64,000 nucleotides of DNA, from the NCBI GenBank assembly GCA_963573305.1, contig OY754331.1, forward strand, positions 9,334,868 through 9,398,867, written 5' to 3'. Position 1 is the first letter of the stretch; each line of letters opens with the position of its first letter. The notes under the pieces are model-generated. The model was given only the letters and a program-made list of their open reading frames with translations, ran no database searches and was not told where the DNA came from. This DNA is from Pyrrhosoma nymphula. Lineage: Eukaryota > Arthropoda > Insecta > Odonata > Coenagrionidae. Both the position numbers and the translations under genes were made by a program. This document shows positions 23,661 to 34,760 of the stretch, one piece after another.

Positions 23661-24093
23661 GAAGGATGGTGGAGGGCATGATGAGGGGCGTAGAGACAGC
23701 TTACCATAACGGGCGTGAGTGCTTTCCAAGCAGGTACACTGTTGCCATATCCCGCTTGGAAAAGTGCCGGATATCCAGGGGGAATATAGAGGTCCTTGAA
23801 AAAACTTTACACATGTGTACTGTAGAGAGTAATATCTGTACCTTTCCTCACCACAATGAAGAAGTATCTATTCCTTTGCGCTTTATTTCGTCAGTAGAAG
23901 TAGTATGAAGAAAGGCAAATAATACTCTACTTTTAGCACAAACGTTGACATATTTAAAAAATGTCTTCGATGTTATAGTTATTGGTTTGTGACCCCTTAC
24001 TTTTTCTCCACCTTTCTTTGGCCACACTCCTCGTATCATTGCAGAGCATTCTACTGCCAAAGTTGTCTTTATTTAAACACTTCTACATATCTC
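23661..24093. other. Unannotated stretch
   Basis: Transition from the G-rich tract to the LINE 3' end. Nothing recognised. Confidence 0.4.
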
Positions 24094-24625
24094 GTAAAAG
24101 TGGTGAATTAAAGTATGTATCAGAGAAATTTGGCAGTAGAATACTCGGAAACCTTGAATATTGCGCGAGCATATGGGATCCGGTGCAGAAAGGCTTAATC
24201 CGGGAACTTAATAAAATACAAAGGAAAGCTGCGCGATTCGTCAAAAACTGCTAAGGGCGTACAGACAGCGTTACACAGATGTTAAACTAATTAGGCTGAG
24301 AGCCGCTAGAGACTCGGAGGCTGCGCGCTAGGCTTAGATTGCTTGAACGATTGATAATAGATATCTTTAAGAGCGACACGGAGTACATCATATTAGAACC
24401 CCACTATATTTCCAAGTCCGACAGAAATGATAAATTAAGAGAGATATGTTGCCGAACGGATAGGTATGGGAATTCGTTTTTCCCCCGCACAATAAGGGAC
24501 TTTAACAAATGCCTGGCGTAATTTTATTAGAGCGTTTCCTTTTTTATATGTAAACTGCTGGTGTCCTAACACCCCCCGCCACACGCCTATTGAGGCGGCT
24601 TGCGGGGTAGTATTTAGATGTAGAT
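24094..24625 (+). pseudogene. 5'-truncated LINE: ORF2 C-terminus and 3' tail
   Basis: The plus strand reads FGSRILGNLEYCASIWDP, then LIRELNKIQRKAARFVKNC to a stop at 24252. After a shift it reads LETRRLRARLRLLERLI and later NSFFPRTIRDFNKCLA to a stop at 24519. These are the C-terminal blocks of insect non-LTR retrotransposon reverse transcriptases (LEYC..WDP, K.QR.AARF, SFFPR.I..WN/FN). The 3' untranslated end (24540-24625) has the CCGCCACACGCC and GGCTTGCGGGGTAGTA blocks and ends TTTAGATGTAGA. The loss of the 5' part is typical of incomplete reverse transcription. It is not functional. Confidence 0.8.
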
Positions 24626-25249
24626 CTCCTTCTATCAATGTATCCCATCGTGTTTCCTTGTTTCCATAAAAAATCCCTTTTCTTCTATATATTTCTAATG
24701 ACTTGCTCCATCTTACCAAATAATCTTCTATCACGTCACCACATTCATGTTTCAAACTTATTTTATTCTTATAATTTTTAGAACCTTGAATGGCATGTAT
24801 GGTGCCATCATTGCAATCTATTTCCCTCTTCTTATGTTTGAATGTAGATCTACATGGGTCATACGCGAATCCTTATCTTTACGTCCACCGGCGCGGCGTA
24901 AAGAGATCGGAAACGTGCCGGCAACGCAATCTAGAGGTACGGATTCAATCCGTCTCGTGTATGAATTTTATTTTTTTTCCGGTGGACAACAGCCTGAGGC
25001 TAGACGCTTCTATATAGCCATGAAGCGCGTGAAATACAATTCTTTCATTACGAAACAAGTTCATGCAGGTGTGTTTCATCATTTTCATTTCGCTTTATAC
25101 TTCGAAAATCTGTTGATAATAGCGATAGATCACCTCGATCGATCAATTCATGTTTTGCCATAAACTACTTCATTTCAGTAGAGATAGTAGTAGGCTTAAT
25201 TATTTGCATAATTCGTAGATGGAATACCCTAGAAAGCTACGCAGCTGTG
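24626..25249. other. Unannotated stretch
   Basis: A 138-codon frame at 24747-25163 has no recognised domain. A B-box-like GGATTCAATCC near 24941 hints at a tRNA-derived repeat but was not resolved. Confidence 0.35.
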
Positions 25250-25560
25250 AATAACGTGACAGTGAGTAAGGGGGTTTTAAAGATAAAAGGTTTTGGGATT
25301 AAAGGATGTGGCGAGAGTGGAATGGGATGGGTGAGGATGAGCAGAGAGAGGAATAAGGAGGGGAAGGAGAAAGGGGTGGCGTCGTTTTTATGGAGGAAAG
25401 GGGTCGTGGGAGGTGCGGGTTGGGGGGGGGAGACGCGTGACCGGAAGCCCTGTGTGATTGGGATTCGAATGGCAGGGGGGGGGTGAGGATACTGGCCCGG
25501 AGGAAGGTCCATTTGGAAACCGGGGGCGGAGGGAAGAGGACGAGGAAAAAAAAAAGGTTC
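25250..25560. repeat. G/A-rich low-complexity tract
   Basis: The plus strand is G/A-biased with runs such as GGGGGGGG near 25475. Proline-rich frames on the minus strand are artefacts. Confidence 0.65.
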
Positions 25561-27236
25561 GAGAGATTGGACCACGCGTCGAAATTGTGATATTTTGTCC
25601 ATCTCTGTCCACTCGGAGAAAATCCACAAAATTGTTCATTGAAGCAAGATGGCCACTGTTGGCACGCCGTATAAGTTCATGAAATAATACCTCGCATATC
25701 ATAAATAACTAGTATGAGGCGTGATAATTTCCGGATACCATAAAAATGAAGCAATTTCTCAAAAGTAGTCACTTTTAGGTATTTCTTATAAATATAAATG
25801 GCGTTTCGTGGCATTTCAGCAGCAAGGAAAACAAATGGAAGTATTCATTTTTTTCAAACCCCGAGTCGCAGTGTCTTACATGACTTTTGGAACTTTTTAA
25901 ATCATTATTTTAAGAACATTGCTCTCCTCAACTTTACAAAGAAATGTAAATGTCAAAACTTTGAAATGTGACAATGTGATTATAACAATGACTATTTTTG
26001 AGTTTATTTCAGCGTTTCTACATGCTCATTGAGTAAACATACTCCAACAACCAAACTAGGAACAGAATTTCAAGATAGTCTTGGTAGATGAAGCATTGGC
26101 ATATTTGTTATGAGGAAGGACGATCAAAAGAATGCCCCAGTAAGGAAAGAGTTCATCATGGACAAAGAGAATTTTGAGATGGCACCAAAGTTATTTTAAC
26201 AGGCTGAGGAAAAACTTTTGGACTGTTAGAAATTTTCTTTATTCCACGAATGCGGAAGATGTGTTTCACATTCCACGCATAAAGCCATGTAAAAATTCAC
26301 TGCCTAATGATTTTTCCTCATGTAATCAAAAGTTCACGTTCTTAGATGCTCGGTTTTATTGTTAGTACCGGTTAACATACAAAATCCCACAATTGATATT
26401 ACATGATTAACGCAAAACTCATTGCAATACGGGAATGACTGTGTTTACAAAAAATTAGTTGAGGTACTACGTTGGTTACATGTGAAGATACGTGAATGAT
26501 GTACCATAATGTCCTGTTCACATGAATAAATCAATAATAAGATTATGTGTATTTTTAAGGAAAGAATTCAATCTCAAAGAATTGCCGTTAGAAAGAAATC
26601 TATCTATTTAGATGTTGCGTCATAAACTTGGTAACAGAAAGGGTAGCCGGACGATAAAACACGATCGCCAAATGTTGATGCACCATTCTTTACTACACAT
26701 GGAAAGTAAACTTTCTCTAGTGCAGATTTAACCATAGGTTTTCCTTTTTCTTCGAGATTGGGGTGTATCCTTGGCAGCTCATTACCAATTCCTTATTTAA
26801 ATATACATTCAATAATCTATTAAGAAATACAGGCTGTGATAAACGCTCTCGACTGATTTTCTCTGATAATGTTTTTCTTTCTTTACATTATTATTTTACT
26901 CGGCTCAGAACACCGTCTGCCTGCCTGTTATTTTTCGGATGCCTTTTCTTTAATTTCGTCTTCCATTTCTTACCACCTTCCTTTGCGGCCCAAAGCATCC
27001 AACTTCTCTTATAATTGCCAACTAGGGGCTATCTTTCCGTACCTATTTTGGCTTCCTTGTGTCAGTATAAGTTTAAATAGTAGCATTCTTAAATTAAGAC
27101 TTTTGTAATGACCTCTCAAATTTTTTTATCAATTTCTGTTGTCCATTTTAGAGCTTGCATAGTGCTGTTCCAGATACATTCGTAATGTTATATTTTTTGC
27201 AGGGCGTTAGATCAGATGCGTAATTGATCCAACGAA
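25561..27236. other. Unannotated AT-rich stretch
   Basis: No gene or known repeat recognised. Short frames near 26170 and 26763-27108 have no domain. Confidence 0.4.
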
Positions 27237-27962
27237 TGATTTTTTGTGTATAAAATTAAGATGAAAAAATGTATTCAAGTGCTTTGAGATATAAATTACT
27301 TGCAAAAAAAATACATTTTTCGGTTGTCCCACTCGTGAGCATATTGTGAAAAGCATGGATTTTCCAGATTTAATCCACACACTTGAAGCGATTGACCTTA
27401 TACCTTGTTGATGGTCATTGAGAAGGCAATGCGACCGAGTAACTGTAGTCGTTTGACTACAACTATCAAATTAGTATCAGAACCTGGTCTTAAAATGCGG
27501 CAGCCGTGAATAACCATTCATGTAATCGCTATTAAATGGATATTCACGCCTGATAGGTAAGGAAATTTTGTATTGTTGAAAAGTAAGAAACATTTATTGA
27601 ATTTCGAGATAAAAACGCAATACTTGGACAAAAACGAAGCGTATAAGAAAATTGAATGAAATAATTAAATACAGCGTCCTTTTATTCGTACTATGATACA
27701 AATTTCCATCCAATATATTGAGTGCAAGTTATATAAAAAAGCAATTAAAGAAAAACCTGACCGATTTCAATGCTTCTCTTATGGGAGTTAATTTTAACAA
27801 TATTGGGGTAAAAACAACCCCAAAAATTGCCATTTTTATAATTCAGGAACCTTTATGGGAACGCGATAAACATCTCACCGAAGTTTCATCGCAATCGGAT
27901 GAATTGTTTTGGAGTTCATTAAGAATGAACAAAACAAACATTCTATTTTAAATATAAGAAGA
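27237..27962 (-). mobile_element. Helitron A, internally deleted
   Basis: On the minus strand the element starts with TC at 27962, directly after the CTAG of the next Helitron. It continues with a 5' region shared almost word for word with 48869-49500: GACTCCAAAACAATTCATCC, AACCCCAATATTGTTAA and ACTTTTCAACAATAC. It then jumps to the helicase C-terminus (AFSMTINK and QSLQVCGLNLENP near 27400, then the TCCCACTCG complement near 27325). It ends by about 27237 without a proper 3' terminus. It is a non-coding deletion derivative. Confidence 0.75.
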
Positions 27963-28012
27963 CTAGCTGTATTGTATGCGTTGCATACAATACAGCTAGT
28001 CTTCTTTTATTT
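27951..28012. repeat. Palindrome at a Helitron junction
   Basis: Arms 27956-27979 and 27983-28006 are perfect 24-bp reverse complements around a 3-base centre (GTT). With one mismatch the pairing extends outward to 27950 and 28012. Both strands therefore read ATTGTATGC, loop, GCATACAAT, ACAG, CTAG, then T, which is the form of a Helitron 3' hairpin and terminus. Confidence 0.9.
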
Positions 28013-28142
28013 GATGCATGCGTTGCAATGCCTCTTTTTTCTAAGTAGACACACATAAACATAGCAGACACATTTACATGTACAAAATGAATGAAAGACA
28101 ATGATATATTGTGTATTAAATTAAAGTACTGCTAACGTAATC

Positions 28143-29514
28143 ACCATGTTAAAGTCTGGCTCCAAAGGAAGTGTTACTAACTATCGTCCTTCTCTATTCT
28201 TCCCACGGCTTCTCTCATACTGGAGCGTATTCTCCATGACCATCTCGTATCTTTCACCCTTCCCTACATCTAGCCGAATCAGCACTGCTTTCTTCCTGGG
28301 GGCTCTTGTTCAACCAATTTATCGATATTGCACCATCACATCACCTCTGTACTCGAAGCCTCTTACCAACTGGATGCTACATTGACTTCTCCAAAGCATT
28401 CGACACTGTGAATCATACACTTTTATTTCATAAACTGGAAAATGCTTTCAATGTTTAGGGTCCTTTCTTAGACATCCTTTCTTACTTCCTTACTCAACGC
28501 TCGCAGAGATTGGTGGTCGACGGTGTTTCCACCCCTACTTTTCCCGTTCCCTCTGGCGTCCCTCAAGGTAACGTCCTCGGTCTTCTCATTTTTGCCCTGT
28601 ACATCGACGACGTTACATCCTCCACCCTCTCTTACGCCTGCGAGATTCTTCTTTTCGAAGACGATTGCAAAATTTTCAAAAAAATTGACACCACTGCTGG
28701 CTCTATATCCCTCCAACATGCCCTTCGCTCACTTGGAGACAGTTGCAATATGTGGAAACTCAACATTCCATATCTATAAAATACCCTGCAAGCCACCTCT
28801 GGGGTGTGTGGCAGGGGGTGTCCTTTAAAGTCAACCTCCTTGTCATTTTCATTGGAGTCAAAACCCTTACAAAACCAATATCAACTATCCGGCAAAACGA
28901 TCCCTGTCACCACCTTGCATAAGAACTTCGGCGTGAACTTCGAAATTAAACTTACCTTCAACCCTCATCTCAGAGAGAATAAGTCGAAAGCTATGTCCGT
29001 TGTGGGAATCCTCTACAGATTCAATGAAATAAGAGACTACCTAGCACTTAAAACAATCTTAAGTGGATGCATACTCCTCATTGTTGAGTACTGCTCATTA
29101 ATTTGGTCAACTTCCTGTCCCACCAGCTTAAACCTTTTGGAACGTCCCCATATATTTTTCATATCGACTGTCCGTCACCGTGTGCCCCACCAGCGTAGCT
29201 CATCCCATAGCGAAATAATGCCATATCTTGGAATTTCCCATTTGTCAACCCGCCGAAACGTTAATGACCTAAATTTCCTCCAGTCTGCCATCAACAGTAA
29301 TTTCCGATCCACCGACATCCTTCCTTTTTTCTCCCTTCATATTCCAAGCTGCGAAACCCGAAGCAGTGATCTCCTTCACCTGACTAAATTCCATCTCTCA
29401 CTCTCCCAGAGTTCTATTTTCTACATATTCCCGAAACTATTCAACATGCTTTCTTTCAATCACCCCCCTTACTTGACCCCTCCACCTCCCGTCACTCATT
29501 TACCACTCGAATGA
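28143..29514 (+). pseudogene. LINE reverse-transcriptase segment inside Helitron C
   Basis: Plus-strand blocks follow RT order. KSGSKGSVTNYRP lies near 28150, CYIDFSKAFDTVNHTLLFHK near 28375-28435, and LVVDGVSTPTFPVPSGVPQG near 28511-28570. LFEDDCKIFKK near 28650 corresponds to the FADD catalytic box, with both aspartates kept. C-terminal LEYC-type sequence (VEYCSLIWS) lies near 29085, and a long frame runs to a stop at 29514. Frame changes and a stop near 28456 break it, and a 57-bp foreign tail is inserted at 28776. There is no 3' untranslated region or TGTAGA tail at 29514. The family looks like a Jockey/CR1-type non-LTR element. Confidence 0.8.
28776..28832 (-). mobile_element. LINE 3' tail fragment nested in the RT segment
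   Basis: TACCCTGCAAGCCACCTC followed by GGGGTGTGTGGCAGGGGGTG is the reverse complement of the LINE 3' end at 24555-24625, so a minus-strand 3' tail of about 57 bp interrupts the RT reading. It is probably a severely 5'-truncated insertion. Confidence 0.65.
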
Positions 29515-29815
29515 ATTTTTCGGCTGTCCCACTCGTGAGTCATAACATTGACCACGTGAAAAGCATGGATATTCCAGATTTAATCAACACACTTTAAGCG
29601 ATTGACCTTGTGCCTTGTTGATTGTCATTGAAAATTCAAGGAGCACGGGGACCGTAGTTGTTTGAAATCAAATGGCATGTCGGTGAGAATGATGGGAATA
29701 CATGGAATAAGCACAACTTCTCATTTTGACTTGCCATTCAGAATTGTCACTTCAATGACACTTGACAGCAGTTCGTTGACAGTGAGCCTTGTTCCATTGC
29801 ACAATCGTAGTGCAT

Positions 29816-31359
29816 AAATATCACGCAATTATTGGTGCACCAAGTTTGATTTTTTCATTTACCATGATTACATGATTATTTCATTTATGAATCCTCCATC
29901 ACCCGGACTGCGCCTTCGGCATAATGGGTAGCCATAATTGTTGGTTTCGGTTGCAAAAAAGAAAATCTATGGTGATTCTTAGTGCACTTGCCGATTTTCA
30001 TGCATGTATGTTGTTCATTGCGCAGAATTTCCGTTATTCTTTCGGGTAAGAAGCATGTAGTGACGTCATTAAAATTTCCGCCATCTTAATACAGATTGAA
30101 GTTTCGGAACAGATGGATCTATATTTGAACCAGATTTATAGCTTGTTACACGTCCGTAGTCTGGGTTAGGATGAAATTTGTTCGGTTCTTAGCGTAACCC
30201 GACAAATACCACGGGGAGATGCTCATGATATCGCTGGTGGGCATGTCTTTTGCCATCCAAATCTAACCTTTGTCATTTTTCTTTCAAGGGCTCATTTTCT
30301 CGCAAATAACGCATTCATTTTGCTTTCAGAAGATTTTTTGTAAGGTTACTCTTTTTTCTATTAGGCATGTTGATGAATATATGTATTTAAGTCCAAGGAA
30401 GGGAATCACAGCGGCGAGTGAGAGTCTTGAAAAGGCAACTCGACGATTGGGTGAATGTACCTAAGTAAACTACACTTTTACACTTTTAAACATATTTAAA
30501 TAACTCGTAACTTTTATGAAGTTGAAATTGGCCAAAAAAACTGTTCGCAATCATAATAAATTTTCAACGAGTGTGAAAATAATTAAACGTTTTTTTAAGA
30601 AAACCACACAGCCTGAAGAATACTGTCAGCGTAGTCATTTGAGGAGTTCGTGACCTAGTATGATATTCGTTGACGTTCCTTCGTTCGTTCGTATGATAAG
30701 AGAATTGATCTAAAAAACAGCTCACAGTCGAAATTAGAGGAAGATGGTTCCACTACGTGTAATAAATCTGAGTATTAAACGATAATAAACAACGCCATGT
30801 TTGTTGTAGCAGCAGAGGAATTATTACCAATACTATTTACTGCACATAAATATTCTTCCACGTTTAATTCCTTTATTTATACATTTTCCTAGTACGTGTT
30901 CTCTCATATGAAGTGCACCTATGAGAGCTACTTTGAGAATAGACATGGAAGAGTATACTTGTAAATATGCATTGATTTTATCGACTACCCCCAGAAGCAA
31001 TCTATCATGAGGCTCTTGGGACTATGAGCCTTTATTTCACAGATTTTCTTTCTACGTGCTATTATGGACCTGCAGGAAAACTTAAATGCTTGAGGCGTGA
31101 ATATCCTTTGAAAATAAAATCTCTCGTTGCCAAGGAAATATGCTATAGTTGATTTCAGAGAAAAATGTGAGATTTTGCAGAAAAAACATGATATTCAGAC
31201 AATTACGAAGTGTAAAAGAAAATCAGTTGAATGAATTAGAAACTTTATTTATTCAGCCATCTGTTAAAAAAAATCCTGCCCTCTATCTTGATTGGATGTA
31301 ATTTAAAAAGCAAAAAATGAAACCACTGCACCGAACCCAATGCTTAGCATGGACCACCA
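29816..31359. other. Unannotated stretch
   Basis: AT-rich, no gene recognised. Confidence 0.4.
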
Positions 31360-31530
31360 TGGATCACCAGAGCGGGCCTTTGGGGGCCCTGAGGGATTTT
31401 TAATATAGCCCATGTTACATCCAGATGCATTTTATCTCCACATGCCATATTTCAGCTCTATCGGTTAAGTAGGTTTTGCGTGATTGAGCAACAGACAGAC
31501 AGACACAATTCAATTTTTATATATTAGTAT
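31360..31530 (-). mobile_element. Possible transposon 5' terminus (Helitron- or RTE-like)
   Basis: Read on the minus strand: CATACTAATATATAAAAAT, then TGTCTGTCTGTCTGTTGC, TCACGCAAAACC and ACCGATAGAGCTGAAATATG. This word order (ATATAAA, CTGTCTGTCTGT, CACGC-AAACC, ACCGAT, GA-ATTTGG) is common at the start of insect Helitrons and some other elements. No coding part was found beside it, so the class is uncertain. Confidence 0.45.
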
Positions 31531-31559
31531 GATATACATATATAGGCACAACACCGATG

Positions 31560-31900
31560 CTCTTGCCTAGAGGCGAAAATTGGAGAGATGGCTAGAGAGG
31601 AGGCTGAGAAGAAGAGGAGGGGAAGATGAGAGGAAACGCTGGCCGAATGGGTTGTGGATTTTTTTTTATTTGGGGGGGGTTGGCTGGAGGGATAGAGGGG
31701 TGGATAGGTGGGAGGGCGGATGGGAGAGGAGGAGGAGATGAGGTGGAGGGGGAGATGAGGAGGAGGCGTGGCGATCCTCCCGAGGGACTGCGCGATGAAA
31801 TGAAGCGGTTTGGAGTTCGGGTGAGCTCCGGGGGCGACCCCTATATGACCCAGCCAGCCGGGCAGGAAGGACCTTCCAAAACATAAATTCGACGCTTTTC
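31560..31900. repeat. G/A-rich low-complexity tract
   Basis: GGAGGAGG and GGGGGG-type runs. The minus strand is open for 177 codons (32057-31524) with Pro/Ser-rich translation and no domain. It is moderately CpG-rich near 31770-31860. Confidence 0.6.
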
Positions 31901-34254
31901 TGCGAGGGACTTTCATTACTTGAAACGGATTCCATTTCCCCGAGCCACGCTCTCCAAACTCTCTTTCTCCTCCACCACCAATTCTCCTCCCTGCTTCTCC
32001 TCCATTTGTATCCATCCTCGCATCCCAACTGTCCTCAGTTTCTATTCGGAAATGCATTGGGTGAGTAGGCGCTAACCGTTATTGAGTCGGAAGATGCCGC
32101 GGGGATGTTGGAGTCTCGGTGGAGGGAGTTGGCAAAGATTCATTCGCGGAGAAGTACACTGTGCTGGGCAAGTGAGAGAGAACAAACAATAGGATTCCGA
32201 AAATTTCATCGACTCTTTTTTTCCATCACCATGTACATATTCTTCTCTCGCTCAAATAATTCATGGATATCTAATAAAAATTACATTGAGACTAGGAGGA
32301 AGGCGTCCTCGCCATATTTTTAAATTTTTAGTTTTTTGACCTTCCAATATTTTACTTTTGAAATGAGTCTTCCATCGGTCATTTTTACTCATCCAGGCTT
32401 CATATTTCAGAAAATTAAAGTCCAATGCAAATGTAACTGTGTTGTCAGTGCTGGTGAGCATTCAGAAGATAAAACTTAAAAAGACATTGAACTTAAAGTT
32501 TTTTTTTACATTATCATGCCCTTTCATTATGCCGTGAAGTGCCACTAAGGTGTTGTACACGGAATATAATATTCTGTTTAGATAGTGGTTTTCTTTGCAT
32601 AAATTTTAGTTATTTTCATTCATGTTATCCATCCATATAAATAATGTAATCTAAGACTTTGTGCTTTTTTATAATGAGAGTGTATGACTTCAAACAGAAA
32701 ATATATATAATGAGAATAGTACTTCAAATAAGTCACATTCAACCTATCACGAACGTGACATCGTAAATGTGACTAAGCACGACTTCAGCGCCGGTAAAGG
32801 GTTCACAAGTCGCGAATTATTTGAAGTCCTCTTCTCACTTGTGTTGCCATTTGTCATGGACTAGATTTTTGCTAGGATATCTAGATAACAACTTGATCTC
32901 TTGGATCTTCCCAAATTGCCGCAAGAATTAGGAATACTGATAAGGGAGCTTCCTGGTCCACGGCGACATATTCTCGAGTAAATTTTGGCATGATTTTTTA
33001 AAAGTGCTTGCTAACGATTTAAACTATCATGTGAGAAATTTAAATGCATCAGTTATGCAATCAGGATCATTATAATTGTTGAAAATATTTACAAATATAA
33101 TGTTGCAGTGGTGCCACCTACATTTATGTTGTGAAAGTGAGAACATTGGGAGGTGCAGATATCGCATGTGTGCAATGAGTGAAGTTCAGTGCTCGCCGTC
33201 CGGTACAGTTGAAATGTGCTTGCCGTATAGAACAGTTGTAATCTTTATATACATTGTATTGTAACCTGTTACGTACAATACAATTCTGAACAATAATTAT
33301 AGCAATAATCTACTGTAGCTAAAGAGATAAGTTATTCTTCATTTACTAATTTGAAGGCACTGGAAGATGGCTATAACGTAATAAATTGTTTAAAAAATAG
33401 CTAAAATGTAATCAATTATTAAATCATTAACTAACTCTTATGTATAAAAGTATTGAAAAAAGAATAAGTAGTTGTCATTTCATATCCTGGACACTTAACC
33501 GATGACTATTTGATTATCCTTTACAGTTTCTGAAAATGCATGGAAGCAAGAAAGAGATATTCAAAACAGTAAAAAGGTACTTCTGTGACTAAAAATTTTA
33601 CTAAACAACCTTTAAAATATGAGTTCATTCATAGTCAAAATCGTGAACCATCCCTGCGCATCGGACCTGCCAAAAGAATTGAGTTAGGTCATTTGTTTAA
33701 ATACTTCTCGTCTGCACATTTTGTAGCAGTAGCTTATTATAAAGTTCTAAGGAAGTCAATGTCATTATGTTGCAGGTAAATAGCAGGACTAAGTGATTTG
33801 ACTAACCTAATTTCTTGGCTTTTTTCATACAAAATCTCCTTCTTCGGGAATTTTAACGGGACTTGACATAGCCCACAGAGTCAAGCGTATTTTCGGACAC
33901 AGGTTTCAAATGCTAACGATAAAATGTCAAAGTTTACGCTGATAGCCTACATTGACTCAGCGATAGTTGCCTTTTTTTTACAGTAAACTTCTCATTCTAT
34001 TCTGCTGACATTATGCTTATTTAAAATGTTTGGACGTTGTAGAATCACCTGATCAAATCTAACTTGAATATTCGTTTCAACCCTGGCGTATGAGATGCGC
34101 TTTTGGAGTGCATTTGGTCGGAAGTTTTGCAAGTTCGGATGTTTAATCTCTTCAGCGTCAAACAACTGCGGTAAAATCTGACTGATCCAATGTGGACTTC
34201 ACGCGTCACAGAGAACTGGAACATCTGCACCATCACCCTTAAATTCATCGCTCA
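31901..34254. other. Unannotated stretch
   Basis: No supported gene. Short frames only. Confidence 0.4.
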
Positions 34255-34760
34255 AAAAGGTTGAATGGGAGAGGGAGATAGAGAGAGATACGAGGGTGTT
34301 TTAACGCTGCTGCTGGAAAATTCGATTCCACGTGGAACTCGGGGAGAGAAGTATTTTTATTTGCTTTCATCCGAAAAGCGGCGCGCACGCGGTTTGTGAA
34401 ACTCTGGGTACAAATCAGTTTACCGTCCAAGCATTGTCAATTCGGGGGAGGAGGAAAAAAAACCCAAACGCTCGTATCGCCACGCTTGGCTGCCAGGGGA
34501 GAGAGAGAGAGAGGAAAAAAAAACAAGAGAAGGGATTTAATGCGCCAGCTTTAACTGCAGTTTACGGCCAGGGGTTATATTTCCATTCTTGCACAAAAGT
34601 TTATTACGGATCGACGTGGACGCGGAACGGAAAATTTTTCACAACTCACTCCTCCCCCACAGCCTTCCCCCCCCTCCCCCCCCCAAAGCAAATTCCACCC
34701 CCAGCGAATTCCACCCCCCGGCGAATTCCATCCCCCCACCACCCACCGTGCTCATTTTTC
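34255..34760. repeat. GC-rich island with purine and pyrimidine tracts
   Basis: GAGA-type runs (34260-34290, 34498-34515) are followed by C-rich runs (34650-34745) containing three near-repeats of GCGAATTCCA/GCAAATTCCA (34687-34732). A 184-codon frame (34332-34886) changes composition along its length and has no domain. It lies 4 kb upstream of the first recognised beat exon and could be a promoter or first-exon island; that is speculation. Confidence 0.45.

Larger units (their letters stand above)
27963..29815 (-). mobile_element. Helitron C carrying a LINE fragment
   Basis: Minus-strand Helitron sequence occupies about 29815-29515: the helicase C-terminal region and GAGTGGGACAGCCGA. It resumes at 28142-27963 with the 3' part (CTTTAATTTAATACAC, then CACTTAGAAAAAAG-type and GGCATTGCAACGCATG words) and a hairpin plus CTAG terminus. 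The intervening 1.37 kb is a LINE reverse-transcriptase segment on the opposite strand. The same Helitron blocks are adjacent in the related copy near 14.5 kb, which shows the LINE segment is extra. Confidence 0.7.

Noticed and set aside
23148..23729. 193-codon minus-strand open frame, proline/serine-rich
   Set aside because: It is the complement of a G-rich low-complexity tract. There is no domain, and its extent follows the base composition.
31524..32057. 177-codon minus-strand open frame
   Set aside because: Low-complexity Pro/Ser/His sequence over a purine tract. It overlaps another open frame on the same strand and shows no family resemblance.
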